Of a stretch of 64,000 bases of DNA, positions 1 through 11,917 are shown piece by piece. Each line of letters begins with the position of its first letter. Position 1 is the stretch's first letter. Source of the stretch: Megalobrama amblycephala (taxonomy: Eukaryota > Chordata > Actinopteri > Cypriniformes > Xenocyprididae); assembly GCF_018812025.1 (NCBI RefSeq), contig NC_063052.1, positions 29,787,451 to 29,851,450 of the forward strand. Direction: 5' to 3'. The notes beneath the pieces were generated by a model. That model worked only from the letters and a program-made list of their open reading frames with translations, did no database searches and had not been told where the DNA came from. Made by a program: the position numbers and the translations under genes.

Positions 1-154
1 GACCTGCCAAGCACTTAGATAATTTTTTGTAATGCCTTGATACAGAAAAGCATATATGTGTGTGTGTGTGTGTGTGTAATACAGAGCAATAAAACTGGGG
101 AAGTCAGAAAGAGACATCAGAAAAGCATATTCAAAATCATTCACTCGAGCTCAC
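1..154. other. intron 3' of variable exon 1, with a TG microsatellite
   Basis: Sequence downstream of the exon 1 donor on the minus strand. It holds a TG run at about 57-77 and no coding signal. The RE1 expected beyond this exon would lie outside the window. Confidence 0.6.
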
Positions 155-2548
155 CTGATCATCACAGTCATCAAAGTTCAGTCTCTCCCTCTGCGCATGC
201 GTAAGTGTGTGTGTTCCACTGGTGTCCAGACTAATGATGCTCTCACTGCAAGGTCTGGCGTATTTCAGATCACTCTTTCTGGAGTCAGTGGTTCTGCAAA
301 CCTCATAATTGTACACGTGCTGTAAAGTTCCTGTGCCGCCTACGTCTGCGTAAAGAGGCGGATAATACGGAATAACCGGAAGATTCGCTCCAGATTTATA
401 AAACATGCGCTCGCGTCTCCATCTGTAGCATTTGACTGACAGTATGGCAATGATAGACACGATAAAGAGAAATGAAACCACAGCCAAGGCCAAGACGAGA
501 TAGAAAGTCAGGTTGTCGTTGTATTCCTTGTCGTGCGTAAAATCAGTGAACTCCGTTAGCACTTCAGGGAAGCTGTCCGCCACCGCCACGTTAACATTGA
601 CTGTAGCTGATCGAGAGGGCTGCCCGTTGTCCTCCACTACAACAGTGAGTCTTTGTTTGACAGCATCTTTATCTGTGACTTGGCGAACAGTTCTTATTTC
701 TCCATTCTGTAAGCCCACTTCAAACAGCGCCCTGTCTGTGGCTTTGTGCAGTTTATATGAGAGCCAGGCATTCTGACCAGAGTCCACATCAACAGCCACC
801 ACTTTAGTCACCAGATAACCCACATCTGCCGAACGAGGCACTATTTCAGCCACCACATTTGCGCCTGACTGGACCGGATATAGAACCTGAGGCGCGTTGT
901 CATTCTGGTCCTGAACGATGATTTTCACGCTCACGTTGCTGCTGAGAGGAGGAGAGCCTCCGTCCTGCGCTTTTACGCGGAACTGGAAATCTTTGATCTG
1001 CTCGTAATCGAAAGATCGCACTGCATGTATGACTCCACTATCAGCACTAACGGACACTAACGAGGAGACGGGCACTCCGTTAACCGACGAGTCCTCCAGA
1101 ATGTAAGACACGCGCGCGTTCTGGTTAAAATCTGCGTCTCTGGCTCTGACTGTGAATATGGAAAGACCCGGTGTGTTGTTTTCTTGAACAGAGGCCTCAT
1201 ATGAGCTCTTCTCAAAGACGGGCGCGTTATCATTCACATCTGATATCTGTAAGGAGAGAGTGACGCTGCTGGAGAGAGAGGGCACGCCCTCATCAGAGCA
1301 CGTCACACTGATGTTATACTCAGACTCTCGCTCTCGGTCTAAATCATTATCAGTCACAATACTATAAAATCCATTAGACGTTGATTTGATTGTAAAAGGA
1401 ATGTTTTCATTTACACTGCACTGAACCTGTCCGTTACTGTCAGAATCTGGATCATTAACACTGATGATGGCAATCACAGTACCCTGTGGCGAGTTCTCCG
1501 GTATCGCATTAGATTTTGACATCACTGTGATGACTGGCGCATTATCATTTACATCAATCACGTCGACCATTATTTTACTAGAATCAGACAATCCACCGTT
1601 ATCTACTGCTTCTATATCAATTTGGTAATGCTTAAATGTTTCAAAGTCAATTTGTCCGACTAATGTCACCAATCCATTTGCATCGATATGAAAAATATCA
1701 GATACGCTGTCACTGTTTGAAATTAAATAACTGACGTCTCCATTTGTCCCTTTATCTGAATCAGAAGCGCTAACAGTGATGAGCGGCGTGCCGCTCTGTG
1801 AATTTTCTGTAATAATCGCCCTATATATAGGTTTAGTAAAAACTGGAGCATTATCGTTAACATCAAGCACTGTAATATGAATCTGAACAGTCCCTGATTT
1901 AGGTGGTTCTCCACCATCTATTGCGGTTAATATCAAAGACATATTTTCCTGTTTTTCTCGGTCTAAAGGCTTTTGAAGAATCATTTCAACCTTTTTACTC
2001 CCATCACTCTGACCATGAGTTTTTAAATTAAAATGATCAGTAGGTTGCAGAAAATAACTCTGTAGGTCATTAGCGCCAATGTCTGCATCTATTGCTTTCT
2101 CCAGCACGAATTTTGATCCTACCACTGCTGATTCGCTAATCTCAAATCGTCTCTCATCTCTTTTAAAAATGGGAGAATTGTCATTTATATCTGTAATTTC
2201 AACAGTTACCCTAAACAGTTCCATAGGATTATCGAGTATAATCTGTAAATGCAGCGCGCAAGGCGTTGTCTGTCCGCACAGCGCCTCTCGGTCTATTCTC
2301 TCTTTGATAAGGAGGACTCCTCTTTCTTTATTCAGCTCGATGTATTCAGCGCTGTCTCCTGTATAAATACGCGCTTTACCCGATTTCAGCCTCTTTAAAT
2401 CTAAACCCAAATCCTGCGCTATGTTCCCGACTAAAGAGCCTTTCGCCATTTCTTCAGGAATGGAGTAACTGACCTGCCCGAGAGCTGAACCGAGAGAGAG
2501 AAACCAAATAAACAGCAGTACTTGCCGCGCCATTGTTCTGTCCGACAT
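155..2548 (-). CDS. clustered protocadherin variable exon 1 (gamma-like)
   Basis: Neuronal homophilic cell-recognition protein of the clustered protocadherin family, acting at the plasma membrane. By residue: signal peptide 1-24, EC1 25-124 with the family's C-x5-C loop (91-97), EC2 to 233, EC3 to 336, EC4 to 441, EC5 to 551, EC6 to about 665, membrane helix about 681-705, variable tail 706-798. Calcium linkers read DINDN, DVNDN, DVNDN, DVNDN, DQNDN. The start MSDRTMAR is chosen because exons 1-8 all share it; an in-frame ATG ten codons upstream is shared only with exon 7. The exon ends CAG|GTGAG in phase 0 after tail RERLNFDDCDDQ, and read-through would stop at 137. Residues from about 403 onward match exons 2-8 almost exactly; only EC2 to mid-EC4 is individual. 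Splicing to constant exons left of the window is inferred. Confidence 0.95.
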
Positions 2549-2850
2549 TTTGCTCAAGACCAAATAAAACGAAGTCACGGTGTATCCAAATCAGAGTCTC
2601 AAAGTGTTCAGGTCCAAAATAGAATAAGTCCAATACTAGTGGAGGATTTCTGAGACAACGTCTAAACATGAATCCATAGCTGGCTGTTCATAGCCGCGAC
2701 GGTGTCCCCTGTGTTATGCCCGTGTGCGTTATGCATTCGCCTCAGTCTCTTTCTTCTCAATATGTGCATTTAGAGAGGGCGGTATTGCTGGAATTACGCG
2801 CTCTCAGACGCATTCCCCTGACAAACAGCGGCACTCTGAGACTATTCTGA
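2549..2850 (-). promoter_or_regulatory. promoter of exon 1 (type B) with CSE
   Basis: The CSE/CTCF-like core lies at 2821-2835 (ACAAACAGCGGCACT), 273 bp before the start codon. The module has no visible difference from the exon 7 promoter but is unlike the promoter shared by exons 2-6 and 8. Confidence 0.75.
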
Positions 2851-3094
2851 GTTACTGCAATATGCATCTAAATTATTTTAAAAATGCATACAATCAAAGG
2901 AGATATGCTGCGAGAAATAGAAATAAAAACAAAATAAAAACCCGAATTTCTATTTGTGTAAAATAGTGAAAATAATCTAAAATAGCCAAAACATTACATG
3001 GTAACGAAAACTTTTTCAGCAATCCCAAAGTATTTGTTTGAGAATGTGATTAAATAGCGTTGTATTTAATAAAAAGGCTAAAATTACCAATTAC

Positions 3095-3098
<4 letters not shown>

Positions 3099-3133
<35 letters not shown>
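3099..3133. repeat. CA microsatellite
   Basis: Perfect CA run in the spacer between exons 2 and 1. It has the same length in the duplicated spacer at about 27704-27738. Confidence 0.9.
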
Positions 3134-3136
<3 letters not shown>

Positions 3137-3247
3137 AATTCAACAATACAGTACAAATTACATATTACTAGACGCCAACATATTATAAATAGTTTTTGTT
3201 ATGTCACTGCAGACAAGAGCTTGAATGTAGACAAAAGATATTATCGA

Positions 3248-3268
3248 TTCAGCACCTTGGATAGCGAA
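3248..3268 (+). promoter_or_regulatory. RE1 (REST/NRSF)-like site
   Basis: Starts TTCAGCACC and continues TTGGATAGCG, a moderately diverged match to the 21-bp RE1. It lies 287 bp beyond the 3' end of exon 2 and 700 bp upstream of the exon 1 start. Confidence 0.6.
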
Positions 3269-3328
3269 ACAAAAGTGGCATATTCATTCAGAACGCTGAT
3301 AGCTCATCCACAGCTTGCTGGAAGATGG

Positions 3329-3330
<2 letters not shown>

Positions 3331-3371
<41 letters not shown>
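3331..3371. repeat. AAT microsatellite
   Basis: Run of AAT units, repeated at the same length at about 27936-27976 in the duplicate spacer. Confidence 0.9.
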
Positions 3372-3373
<2 letters not shown>

Positions 3374-3554
3374 CATATAAAAAGTTAATGTCTTCATAAA
3401 TATGGGTATTCATTTTAAATATGGGTATTAAGAAAAGTATCCAGTTTAGGCAATTTCTCTGATTTCTCTAAACGAAAAGATGACATTACAATAAAAAAGA
3501 GAAATAAATAAAGAGAAAAATGTAAAACCTCTATGCATAAAACGTATATCTCAC

Positions 3555-5945
3555 CTTATCAGAATCCTCAATGTTTAGTATCTCCCTCTGCGCATGCGTG
3601 AGTGTGTGTGTTCCACTGGTGTCCAGACTAATGATGCTCTCACTGCAAGGTCTGGCGTATTTCAGATCACTCTTTCTGGAGTCAGTGGTTCTGCAAACCT
3701 CATAATTGTACACGTGCTGTAAAGTTCCTGTGCCGCCTACGTCTGCGTAAAGAGGCGGATAATACGGAATAACCGGAAGATTCGCTCCAGATTTATAAAA
3801 CATGCGCTCGCGTCTCCATCTGTAGCATTTGACTGACAGTATGGCAATGATAGACACGATAAAGAGAAATGAAACCACAGCCAAGGCCAAGACCAGATAG
3901 AAAGTCAGGTTGTCGTTGTATTCCTTGTCGTGCGTAAAATCAGTGAACTCCGTTAGCACTTCAGGGAAGCTGTCCGCCACCGCCACGTTAACATTGACTG
4001 TAGCTGATCGAGAGGGCTGCCCGTTGTCCTCCACTACAACAGTGAGTCTTTGTTTGACAGCATCTTTATCTGTGACTTGGCGAACAGTTCTTATTTCTCC
4101 ATTCTGTAAGCCCACTTCAAACAGCGCCCTGTCTGTGGCTTTGTGCAGTTTATATGAGAGCCAGGCATTCTGACCAGAGTCCACATCAACGGCCACCACT
4201 TTAGTCACCAGATAACCCACATCTGCCGAACGAGGCACTATTTCAGCCACCACATTTGCGCCTGACTGGACCGGATACAGAACCTGAGGCGCGTTGTCAT
4301 TCTGGTCCTGAATGATGATTTTCACGCTCACGTTGCTGCTGAGAGGAGGAGAGCCTCCGTCCTGCGCTTTTACGCGGAACTGGAAATCTTTGATCTGCTC
4401 GTAATCGAAAGATCGCACTGCATGTATGACTCCACTATCAGCACTAACGGACACTAACGAGGAGACGGGCACTCCGTTAACCGACGAGTCCTCCAGAATG
4501 TAAGACACGCGGGCGTTCTGGTTAAAATCTGCGTCTCTGGCTCTGACTGTGAATATGGAAAGACCCGGTGTGTTGTTTTCTTGAACAGAGGCCTCATATG
4601 AGCTCTTCTCAAAGACGGGCGCGTTATCATTCACATCTGATATCTGTAAGGAGAGAGTGACGCTGCTGGAGAGAGAGGGCACGCCCTCATCGGAGCACGT
4701 CACACTGATGTTATACTCAGACTCTCGCTCTCGGTCTAAATCGCCTTCGGTAACGAGGCTGTAAAAACCATCTGATGAAGAATGGATGATAAAAGGAATG
4801 TTTTCATTTAATTCACATTTTACGATACCATTTTCATTTGTATCAGGGTCTTGAATGTTCATCATCGCTAGAACTGTCCCTGGAGGGGCATTTTCAGAAA
4901 TGTCATTTGATTTGGACATTATACTGATAACTGGCTTGTTGTCGTTCGTATCCGTGACGTCAATAATTACTTTACAAGAATCAGTATGTCCTCCTTGATC
5001 ACTGGCTTGAATCGCTATCTGATAGTGTTTGTTTTTTTCGTAGTCAACATCACCAATTAACCTGAGAACGCCGTCATGCTGGCCAATGTCAAATAGATTC
5101 GCGGACGCGGCTGAGGATAAAGAGTATGTGACGACGCCATTAGAACCCTGGTCTGCGTCGGACGCGCTGACTGTGGTCAACACGGTGCCCTTTGCGGAAT
5201 TCTCGGCTATACTGGCTTTGTATACTGACTGAGTGCAAACAGGAGCATTATCATTCGCATCTAAAACTGTGATGTGTATTAGCATTGTGCCTGACATTTG
5301 CACCTCGCCACCATCGACTGCTGTTAACAATAAAGAAATACGGTCTTGAGTTTCACGATCTAGTGGCTTCTGTAATACCATTTCGACCGTTTTACTACCA
5401 TCTGGCAAACTTTGAGTTTTCAAAATAAAATTGTCACTTGGTTTCAGTGTGTATCTTTGAAGACCATTCAAACCCACATCTGTGTCAACTGCAGTCTCCA
5501 AATCAAATTTGGCTCCAGCCAGAGCCATTTCGCTTATTTCAAATTTCATCTCATTAAGGCTAAAAATAGGGGCGTTATCATTAATGTCTTGTATCTCAAC
5601 TGTTACTCTGTATAGTTGCATTGGGTTTTCAAGAATAATCTGAAAATGCAGCGCGCAAGGCGTTGTCTGTCCGCACAGCGCCTCTCGGTCTATTCTCTCT
5701 TTGATAAGGAGGACTCCTCTTTCTTTATTCAGCTCGATGTATTCAGCGCTGTCTCCTGTATAAATACGCGCTTTACCCGATTTCAGCCTCTTTAAATCTA
5801 AACCCAAATCCTGCGCTATGTTCCCGACTAAAGAGCCTTTCGCCATTTCTTCAGGAATGGAGTAACTGACCTGCCCGAGAGCTGAACCGAGAGAGAGAAA
5901 CCAAATAAACAGCAGTACTTGCCGCGCCATTGTTCTGTCCGACAT
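3555..5945 (-). CDS. clustered protocadherin variable exon 2 (gamma-like)
   Basis: Six-EC protocadherin exon of 797 codons starting MSDRTMAR; an in-frame ATG five codons upstream (MVFCK) also exists. Signal peptide and EC1 equal exon 1. The individual part is EC2 to mid-EC4, for example NEMKFEISEMALAGAKF in EC2. The EC2-EC3 linker reads DANDNAPVC, giving an extra cysteine at the start of EC3 that is shared only with exons 5 and 8. EC5, EC6, helix and most of the tail equal the other members, but the last residues change to REILNIEDSDK, shared with exon 8. The exon ends AAG|GTGAG in phase 0, and read-through would stop at 3531. The whole 3' part plus spacer reappears 24,605 bp to the right. 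The promoter belongs to the common type A module. Confidence 0.95.
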
Positions 5946-6240
5946 TTTGCAGAAGACCACGAGATGAAGATTAAAGATGAAAGCAAAGAAATCAGTCCAG
6001 AAAACTGGAGGAAATCATGTATATGTCCAAAGTGAAAAGATCAAGAAAAGTATATAAATCCAAGAGAAGGAAATTAAAGACAGTTTCTCCGTGATTTTCC
6101 TTCTCTCTCCTCTTCAGACTGCGCTCTCAGCTTCTCTCTCTCTCTAATAATATGGAGATGATGGGGGTGGAACTGCAGCAGATCTGCTCTCTAAACTGAC
6201 ATATTGACCAACAGCGGCACTATGAGTCCAGTCTGATGAA
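5946..6240 (-). promoter_or_regulatory. promoter of exon 2 (type A) with CSE
   Basis: CSE core CCAACAGCGGCAC at 6208-6220, 263 bp before the start. This type A module (pyrimidine-rich stretch, ATATGGAGATGATGGGGG, then CSE) recurs with little change before exons 3, 4, 5, 6 and 8. Confidence 0.85.
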
Positions 6241-6419
6241 CTACAGAAACACTCAAATATAAATATATTTTTCTTGTTCTTTTTCACAGTACGGGATATG
6301 TTTTAGAATAATTTCATTTTATAAAAATAATTAAAACAAGCCGTTCCGAATGTTAATCAAAAACAGTTAACTAAAAATGAGAAATGATTGAATGATTTTG
6401 TATAAACAAATTAGCAGGT

Positions 6420-7605
6420 TAATTGGTAATAGGAGAGGGTATCATGTTTGGGTGTAAAAGAGCTTCTCAGTCTTTGCAAGAAAAGATGGGTCATGGCTCA
6501 CCACTTTGTGCCAAATGTTATGAGAGAATTGTCAAATAATTCAAAAATCACATTTCTCAATGCAAGACTGCAAAGAATTTATGTCTTTCACCATCTTCCA
6601 TACATAATATTGTAAAAAGATTCAGGGAATCAAGATAAATCTCAGTCTGTGTAGGGCAAGGTAGGACACCTCAGTTGAATGTGCATGACCTTTGAGCCCT
6701 CAGATGGCATTGCATTAGAAACCGTCATGCTACTGTGTTAAATAAAGCCATGGACTCGGGAGTACTTAGGAAAACCGTTTTCACTTAACACAATCCGCCA
6801 CTGCATCAAGAAATGCAACTCGAATCTCTGTTACACAAGGGGAAAGCTACACATCTGTTTAATGTAGAGATGCTGCAGAGTTCTCTGGGCTCAAGCTCAT
6901 CTCAGATGGTCTAAAAGACAGTGGAAATGTGTGCTGTGGTCAGATGATTCCATGTTTCAGCTTGTTTTTGGAAAAAATGGACATCGAGCTCTCAGTCCCA
7001 AAGACGAAAGGGACCATACAGACTTTCATCAGCAACAGGTGCAAAAGCAAACATCTGTCATGGTATGGGGTGCATCAGTGCAAACGGCATGGGTGACTCG
7101 CATTTGTGTGACGGTACCATTGACATGGAGGCATATATTTTAATTGTATACAGACATAAACTGCCATCAAGATGACATCCTTCCTGGGTAGCAAGACAAT
7201 GCCAGGCCTCATTCTGCACATGCTACAACAGAGTGGTTTCTTAGACATTCTACACCATAGAGTGGATGTGCCTGACTGCCTGCCTGCAGTCCAGATCTGC
7301 AAAACTGCAAAAATTAGTATCCTCAATTCCCAAATGATTAAAAATTGTAATTAAATGGAAAGGAGATGTGACACAGTGGTAAACATGCCTCTGTCCCAAC
7401 TTTTCTGGAGTGTGTTGCTGCCATCAAAATCAAGTTTATACTTACAAAATACAATAAAGTTGTGCAGTGAAAATATTGGAAATCTTTTCTTTGTACTTTT
7501 GTCAGTTAAATAGAGTTTCGTGAGAATTAACAAATAACATATTGTTGATTTTATTGCATTTTACAAAATGGCCCAACTCTTCTGGAAATGGGGTTTGTAG
7601 AAGGC
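6420..7605 (+). pseudogene. decayed Tc1/mariner-like transposon
   Basis: Plus-strand remains of a Tc1-type transposase in several frames: an LWSDDSMFQLVFG segment with the first catalytic-type aspartate near 6931, then SVMVWGA near 7060, then pieces toward the C-terminus to 7350. Frameshifts and stops break it. Outer ends carry GTCCCAACTTTTCTGG-like terminal sequence near 7390 and CCCAACTCTTCTGG near 7572. The same family, opposite orientation, enters at 63514. It sits upstream of the exon 2 promoter and probably enlarged the exon 3-exon 2 spacer. Confidence 0.75.
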
Positions 7606-7623
7606 AGTAGAAAGCAAGACTAT

Positions 7624-7644
7624 TTCAGCACCATGGCCAGTTAC
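7624..7644 (+). promoter_or_regulatory. RE1 (REST/NRSF)-like site
   Basis: TTCAGCACCATGGCCAG, a good match to the RE1 core, 614 bp beyond the 3' end of exon 3. It directly follows the Tc1-like remnant. Confidence 0.7.
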
Positions 7645-8257
7645 TGACTGAATTTGAGTTCTGCTTCACAAGTATAGAAGAAAAAAACCCAAACCTGTCT
7701 AGAAAAAAAAAAGTTTGTGGCTTTTTAAATTGTAGAATGTGTTTAAAGCTGATAAAACCACTTACAGTAGACATACTACAGATAATAATTTCAGACATTT
7801 CTGAAGACTGAGAATGTTCTTAAAGGAGCACCAACGACATGATTTAGATGACCTAGTACTTGATAAATTAAATATTGTACAATGATTTAACAAAGAAAAC
7901 ACATGAGCTTTAGGGAAATGTACATGACTTCTTTATGCTTAAGCACGGATACATGATCAGGAAAAAATCCCTGAGTTTGAAACTGAACAGTGCTGCAACA
8001 AACCAAAGCTAAAAGCAACGTAACATAAGAAGAAAAAAAAAAAAAAGGCAGAAACAAGAAAATGTAGAGCAGGGAAATACTTCAAACTACAGCAACAATG
8101 CCACTATAACAACAGCCTAATAATTACAGCAGCAATTTTCTTATTGCATGAAGTGTTGCATTTGTTATTGGAAATATTTAAGATGTGTGTACGGTTCGAG
8201 TCTTTTCGCAGTCAAAAAATAAGTTGCTACATAAAAAGCTTTATAAAAAATTCTCAC

Positions 8258-10654
8258 CTGTTCATCAAATTCTTCACTGATCAGTTTTCCCCTCTGCGCA
8301 TGCGTGAGTGTGTGTGTTCCACTGGTGTCCAGACTAATGATGCTCTCACTGCAAGGTCTGGCGTATTTCAGATCACTCTTTCTGGAGTCAGTGGTTCTGC
8401 AAACCTCATAATTGTACACGTGCTGTAAAGTTCCTGTGCCGCCTACGTCTGCGTAAAGAGGCGGATAATACGGAATAACCGGAAGATTCGCTCCAGATTT
8501 ATAAAACATGCGCTCGCGTCTCCATCTGTAGCATTTGACTGACAGTATGGCAATGATAGACACGATAAAGAGAAATGAAACCACAGCCAAGGCCAAGACC
8601 AGATAGAAAGTCAGGTTGTCGTTGTATTCCTTGTCGTGCGTAAAGTCAGTGAACTCCGTTAGCACTTCAGGGAAGCTGTCCGCCACCGCCACGTTAACAT
8701 TGACTGTAGCTGATCGAGAGGGCTGCCCGTTGTCCTCCACTACAACAGTGAGTCTTTGTTTGACAGCATCTTTATCTGTGACTTGGCGAACAGTTCTTAT
8801 TTCTCCATTCTGTAAGCCCACTTCAAACAGCGCCCTGTCTGTGGCTTTGTGCAGTTTATATGAGAGCCAGGCATTCTGACCAGAGTCCACATCAACAGCC
8901 ACCACTTTAGTCACCAGATAACCCACATCTGCCGAACGAGGCACTATTTCAGCCACCACATTTGCGCCTGACTGGACCGGATACAGAACCTGAGGCGCGT
9001 TGTCATTCTGGTCCTGAATGGTGATTTTCACGCCCACGTTGCTGCTGAGAGGAGGAGAGCCTCCGTCCTGCGCTTTTACGCGGAACTGGAAGTCTTTGAT
9101 CTGCTCGTAATCGAAAGATCGCACTGCATGTATGACTCCACTATCAGCACTAACGGACACTAACGAGGAGACGGGCACTCCGTTAACCGACGAGTCCTCC
9201 AGAATGTAAGACACGCGGGCGTTCTGGTTAAAATCTGCGTCTCTGGCTCTGACTGTGAATATGGAAAGACCCGGTGTGTTGTTTTCTTGAACAGAGGCCT
9301 CATATGAGCTCTTCTCAAAGACGGGCGCGTTATCATTCACATCTGATATCTGTAAGGAGAGAGTGACGCTGCTGGAGAGAGAGGGCACGCCCTCATCAGA
9401 GCACGTCACACTGATGTTATACTCAGACTCTCGCTCTCGGTCTAAATCACCATCTGTGACTAAACTGAAGAAATTGGTATTGGTGGATTTTAGAGAAAAT
9501 GGAATATTTTCACTAACAGAACACTGAACTTTCCCATTTTCTCCCGAATCAAGATCCTGAACATTTATCATTGTAACCACGGTCTCAGACGCGGAATTTT
9601 CTGCAATCACGTTTGTTTTGGACATTATACTAATCAGTGGTATATTATCATTGATATCAACTACATCAACTACGATTTTACATGAGTCAGTCAGACCACC
9701 GTGATCACTCGCTTGAACACGTATCTCAAAGCGCCGAGCTGTTTCATAATCAACTAGACCTATCAGTCTTACTTTACCATCAGTCTCGTTTATTTCAAAT
9801 TTACTACGGACATCATTAGTGTTTGTTAATGTATAGATTATTTCACTATTTACTCCTTGATCTAGATCCGACGCACTAACTGTCGCTACAATTGTTCCCT
9901 TTGGTGAATTTTCAATTACAGTAGTTTTATAAACTGATTGTGTGAAAACAGGAGAGTTATCGTTGACATCTAAAACTATAATATTTATTTGTATATTACC
10001 AGACATCTGTGGCTCTCCTCCGTCAATGGCTGTTAACGTTAAAGACATATGCTCCTGCTTTTCTCGATCTAGAGGCTTTTGTAGAATCATTTCGATATGA
10101 TGGTCTCCTCCTGGCTGAATCTTGAATTTCAATGCAAAATTATCTGTTGGTTTCAACGTGTAGGTCTGAAGACCATTAATTCCAACATCAAAATCTCTGG
10201 CAGGCTCTATCGTGAATTTTGCGCCAATGGACGCAGATTCACTAATTCTAAAATTCATCTCAGCTTTTTCAAAAAATGGTGCATTGTCATTTATATCAAG
10301 CACCTCAACATTAACACTGTGAAATTCCATCGGGTTTTCAAGAATAATCTGTAAATGCAGCGCGCAAGGCGTTGTCTGTCCGCACAGCGCCTCTCGGTCT
10401 ATTCTCTCTTTGATAAGGAGGACTCCTCTTTCTTTATTCAGCTCGATGTATTCAGCGCTGTCTCCTGTATATATACGCGCTTTACCCGATTTCAGTCTCT
10501 TTAAATCTAAACCCAAATCCTGCGCTATGTTCCCGACTAAAGAGCCTTTCGCCATTTCTTCAGGAATGGAGTAACTGACCTGCCCGAGAGCTGAACCGAG
10601 AGAGAGAAACCAAATAAACAGCAGTACTTGCCGCGCCATTGTTCTGTCCGACAT
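8258..10654 (-). CDS. clustered protocadherin variable exon 3 (gamma-like)
   Basis: Protocadherin exon of 799 codons whose frame opens directly at MSDRTMAR with no nearby upstream ATG, which supports that start for the group. EC2-EC4 belongs to a subgroup with exons 4, 6 and 7 (FRISES-type EC2; QASDHGGLTDSCKI in EC3). EC5-EC6 match the other copies except a single change in the EC5 end (SNVGVKITIQ). The tail end RGKLISEEFDEQ is unique in the window. Donor CAG|GTGAG is in phase 0; unspliced read-through would run to 8165. Its RE1 lies at 7624 and its CSE at 10917. Confidence 0.95.
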
Positions 10655-10958
10655 TTTGCAGAAGACCTCGAGATGAAGATTAAAGATGAAAGCAAAGAAA
10701 TCAGTCCAGAAAACTGGAGGAAATCATGTATATGTCCAAAGTGAAAAGATCAAGAAAAGTATATAAATCCAAGAGAAGGAAATTAAAGGCAGTTTCTCCG
10801 TGATTTTCCTTCTCTCTCCTCTTCAGACTGCGCTCTCAGCTTCTCTCTCTCTCTAATAATATGGAGATGATGGGGGTGGAACTGCAGCAGATCTGCTCTC
10901 TAAACTGACATATTGACCAACAGCGGCACTATGAGTCCAGTCTGATGAACTACAGAAA
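10655..10958 (-). promoter_or_regulatory. promoter of exon 3 (type A) with CSE
   Basis: CSE core CCAACAGCGGCAC at 10917-10929, 263 bp before the start codon, inside the type A module. Confidence 0.85.
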
Positions 10959-11917
10959 ATCTAAAATTATTAAACCTTTATCTCAGTGTCAGACACGTCT
11001 GAGAAAAGCAGTTCTCTAAACAAAGTTCCAAAGTATATATATAAAAAATTCCATAGAACTAAATGTTTATGAAATACAAATATTACATTTGTGTGAATAA
11101 AGATTAAAGGGGGAAAAAAAATAAACATACTTTTCGTGTTTGCTCAAAGTTTTGATCAGACCATATCTGTATGTGAACACTGATCAGACAGACAGGGAGA
11201 AATGCCTTAAATACAATAATACACAATAAACATCTAATCAGTAATGAAATAGTATATAGTTTAACTTTTCAACAGGATGGCAGACCAATAAGATGTTACA
11301 AATCTCAAAAAGACAGTCTTCTGTAAAGAGATGCAGCAGAATATATGAAGTAAATGACCGTGTCGCCGCGTTTCAGGACCATGGTCAGGGAAGCAAATGC
11401 AAACGCTGAAGACAAAACTCACTTCTTGAAAAAAACAAGTGAAAATCAATTAAGGAAAAAAAAAGGCAAATAACGAACTGTGAATACCACATGTTAATAA
11501 TGTTAACAACTGTTAACTGACATTTCAGTGGCAGCGTGCCATATACTGTAAGACTTAAACTGAAAATAAAATGTACAATTAAACGAATAAAAACGGAATA
11601 AAAAGCAAATTCCACTTAAAATATGAACGCTACCATATATAAGACAGCAAATAATTTTTTTTCATGGCTGTACAGGAAAGATGAACAACAAAACAAAAAA
11701 GTTGAACAGACTATAATAAACTGATGAAAATAAAACAGCAGATGTTTCTTGCCATATTCTGCTAACATTATTTAAATATTTTTTTTTTTTTAGAATTGCA
11801 GACACACTTAATTTCAGAAAACCAGTCAGCGACTGTGTCAACAGTTCAAGCAAAAATGTTCAATCATGAGAAACGACTTAAAATATCACAGATTTTAGTT
11901 TTAAAAATAATTCTCAC
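10959..11917. other. spacer between exons 4 and 3
   Basis: No gene. This AT-rich spacer is a paralogue of the spacers at 14620-15150 plus 17205-17589 and at 23600-24753, apart from insertions there, so it serves as the uninterrupted reference copy. It contains the RE1-like site at 11372. Confidence 0.7.
11372..11392 (+). promoter_or_regulatory. diverged RE1-like site
   Basis: TTCAGGACCATGGTCAGGG, with C-to-G changes in both half-sites relative to RE1. It lies 526 bp beyond the 3' end of exon 4. The same variant occurs at 15015 and 24318, so the changes predate the duplications. Confidence 0.5.

Noticed and set aside
513..776. 87-codon plus-strand frame that recurs in all gamma-like exons (also 3910, 8616, 12276, 17948, 21256, 25112, 28515 and others)
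   Set aside because: It is the antisense of the homogenised EC6 coding sequence; its conservation follows from the coding strand, and it shows no independent start context or domain.
2454..2669. Minus-strand frame over the exon 1 start and promoter, repeated at 27059-27274
   Set aside because: Another frame of the signal-peptide region and promoter; it repeats only because the block is duplicated.
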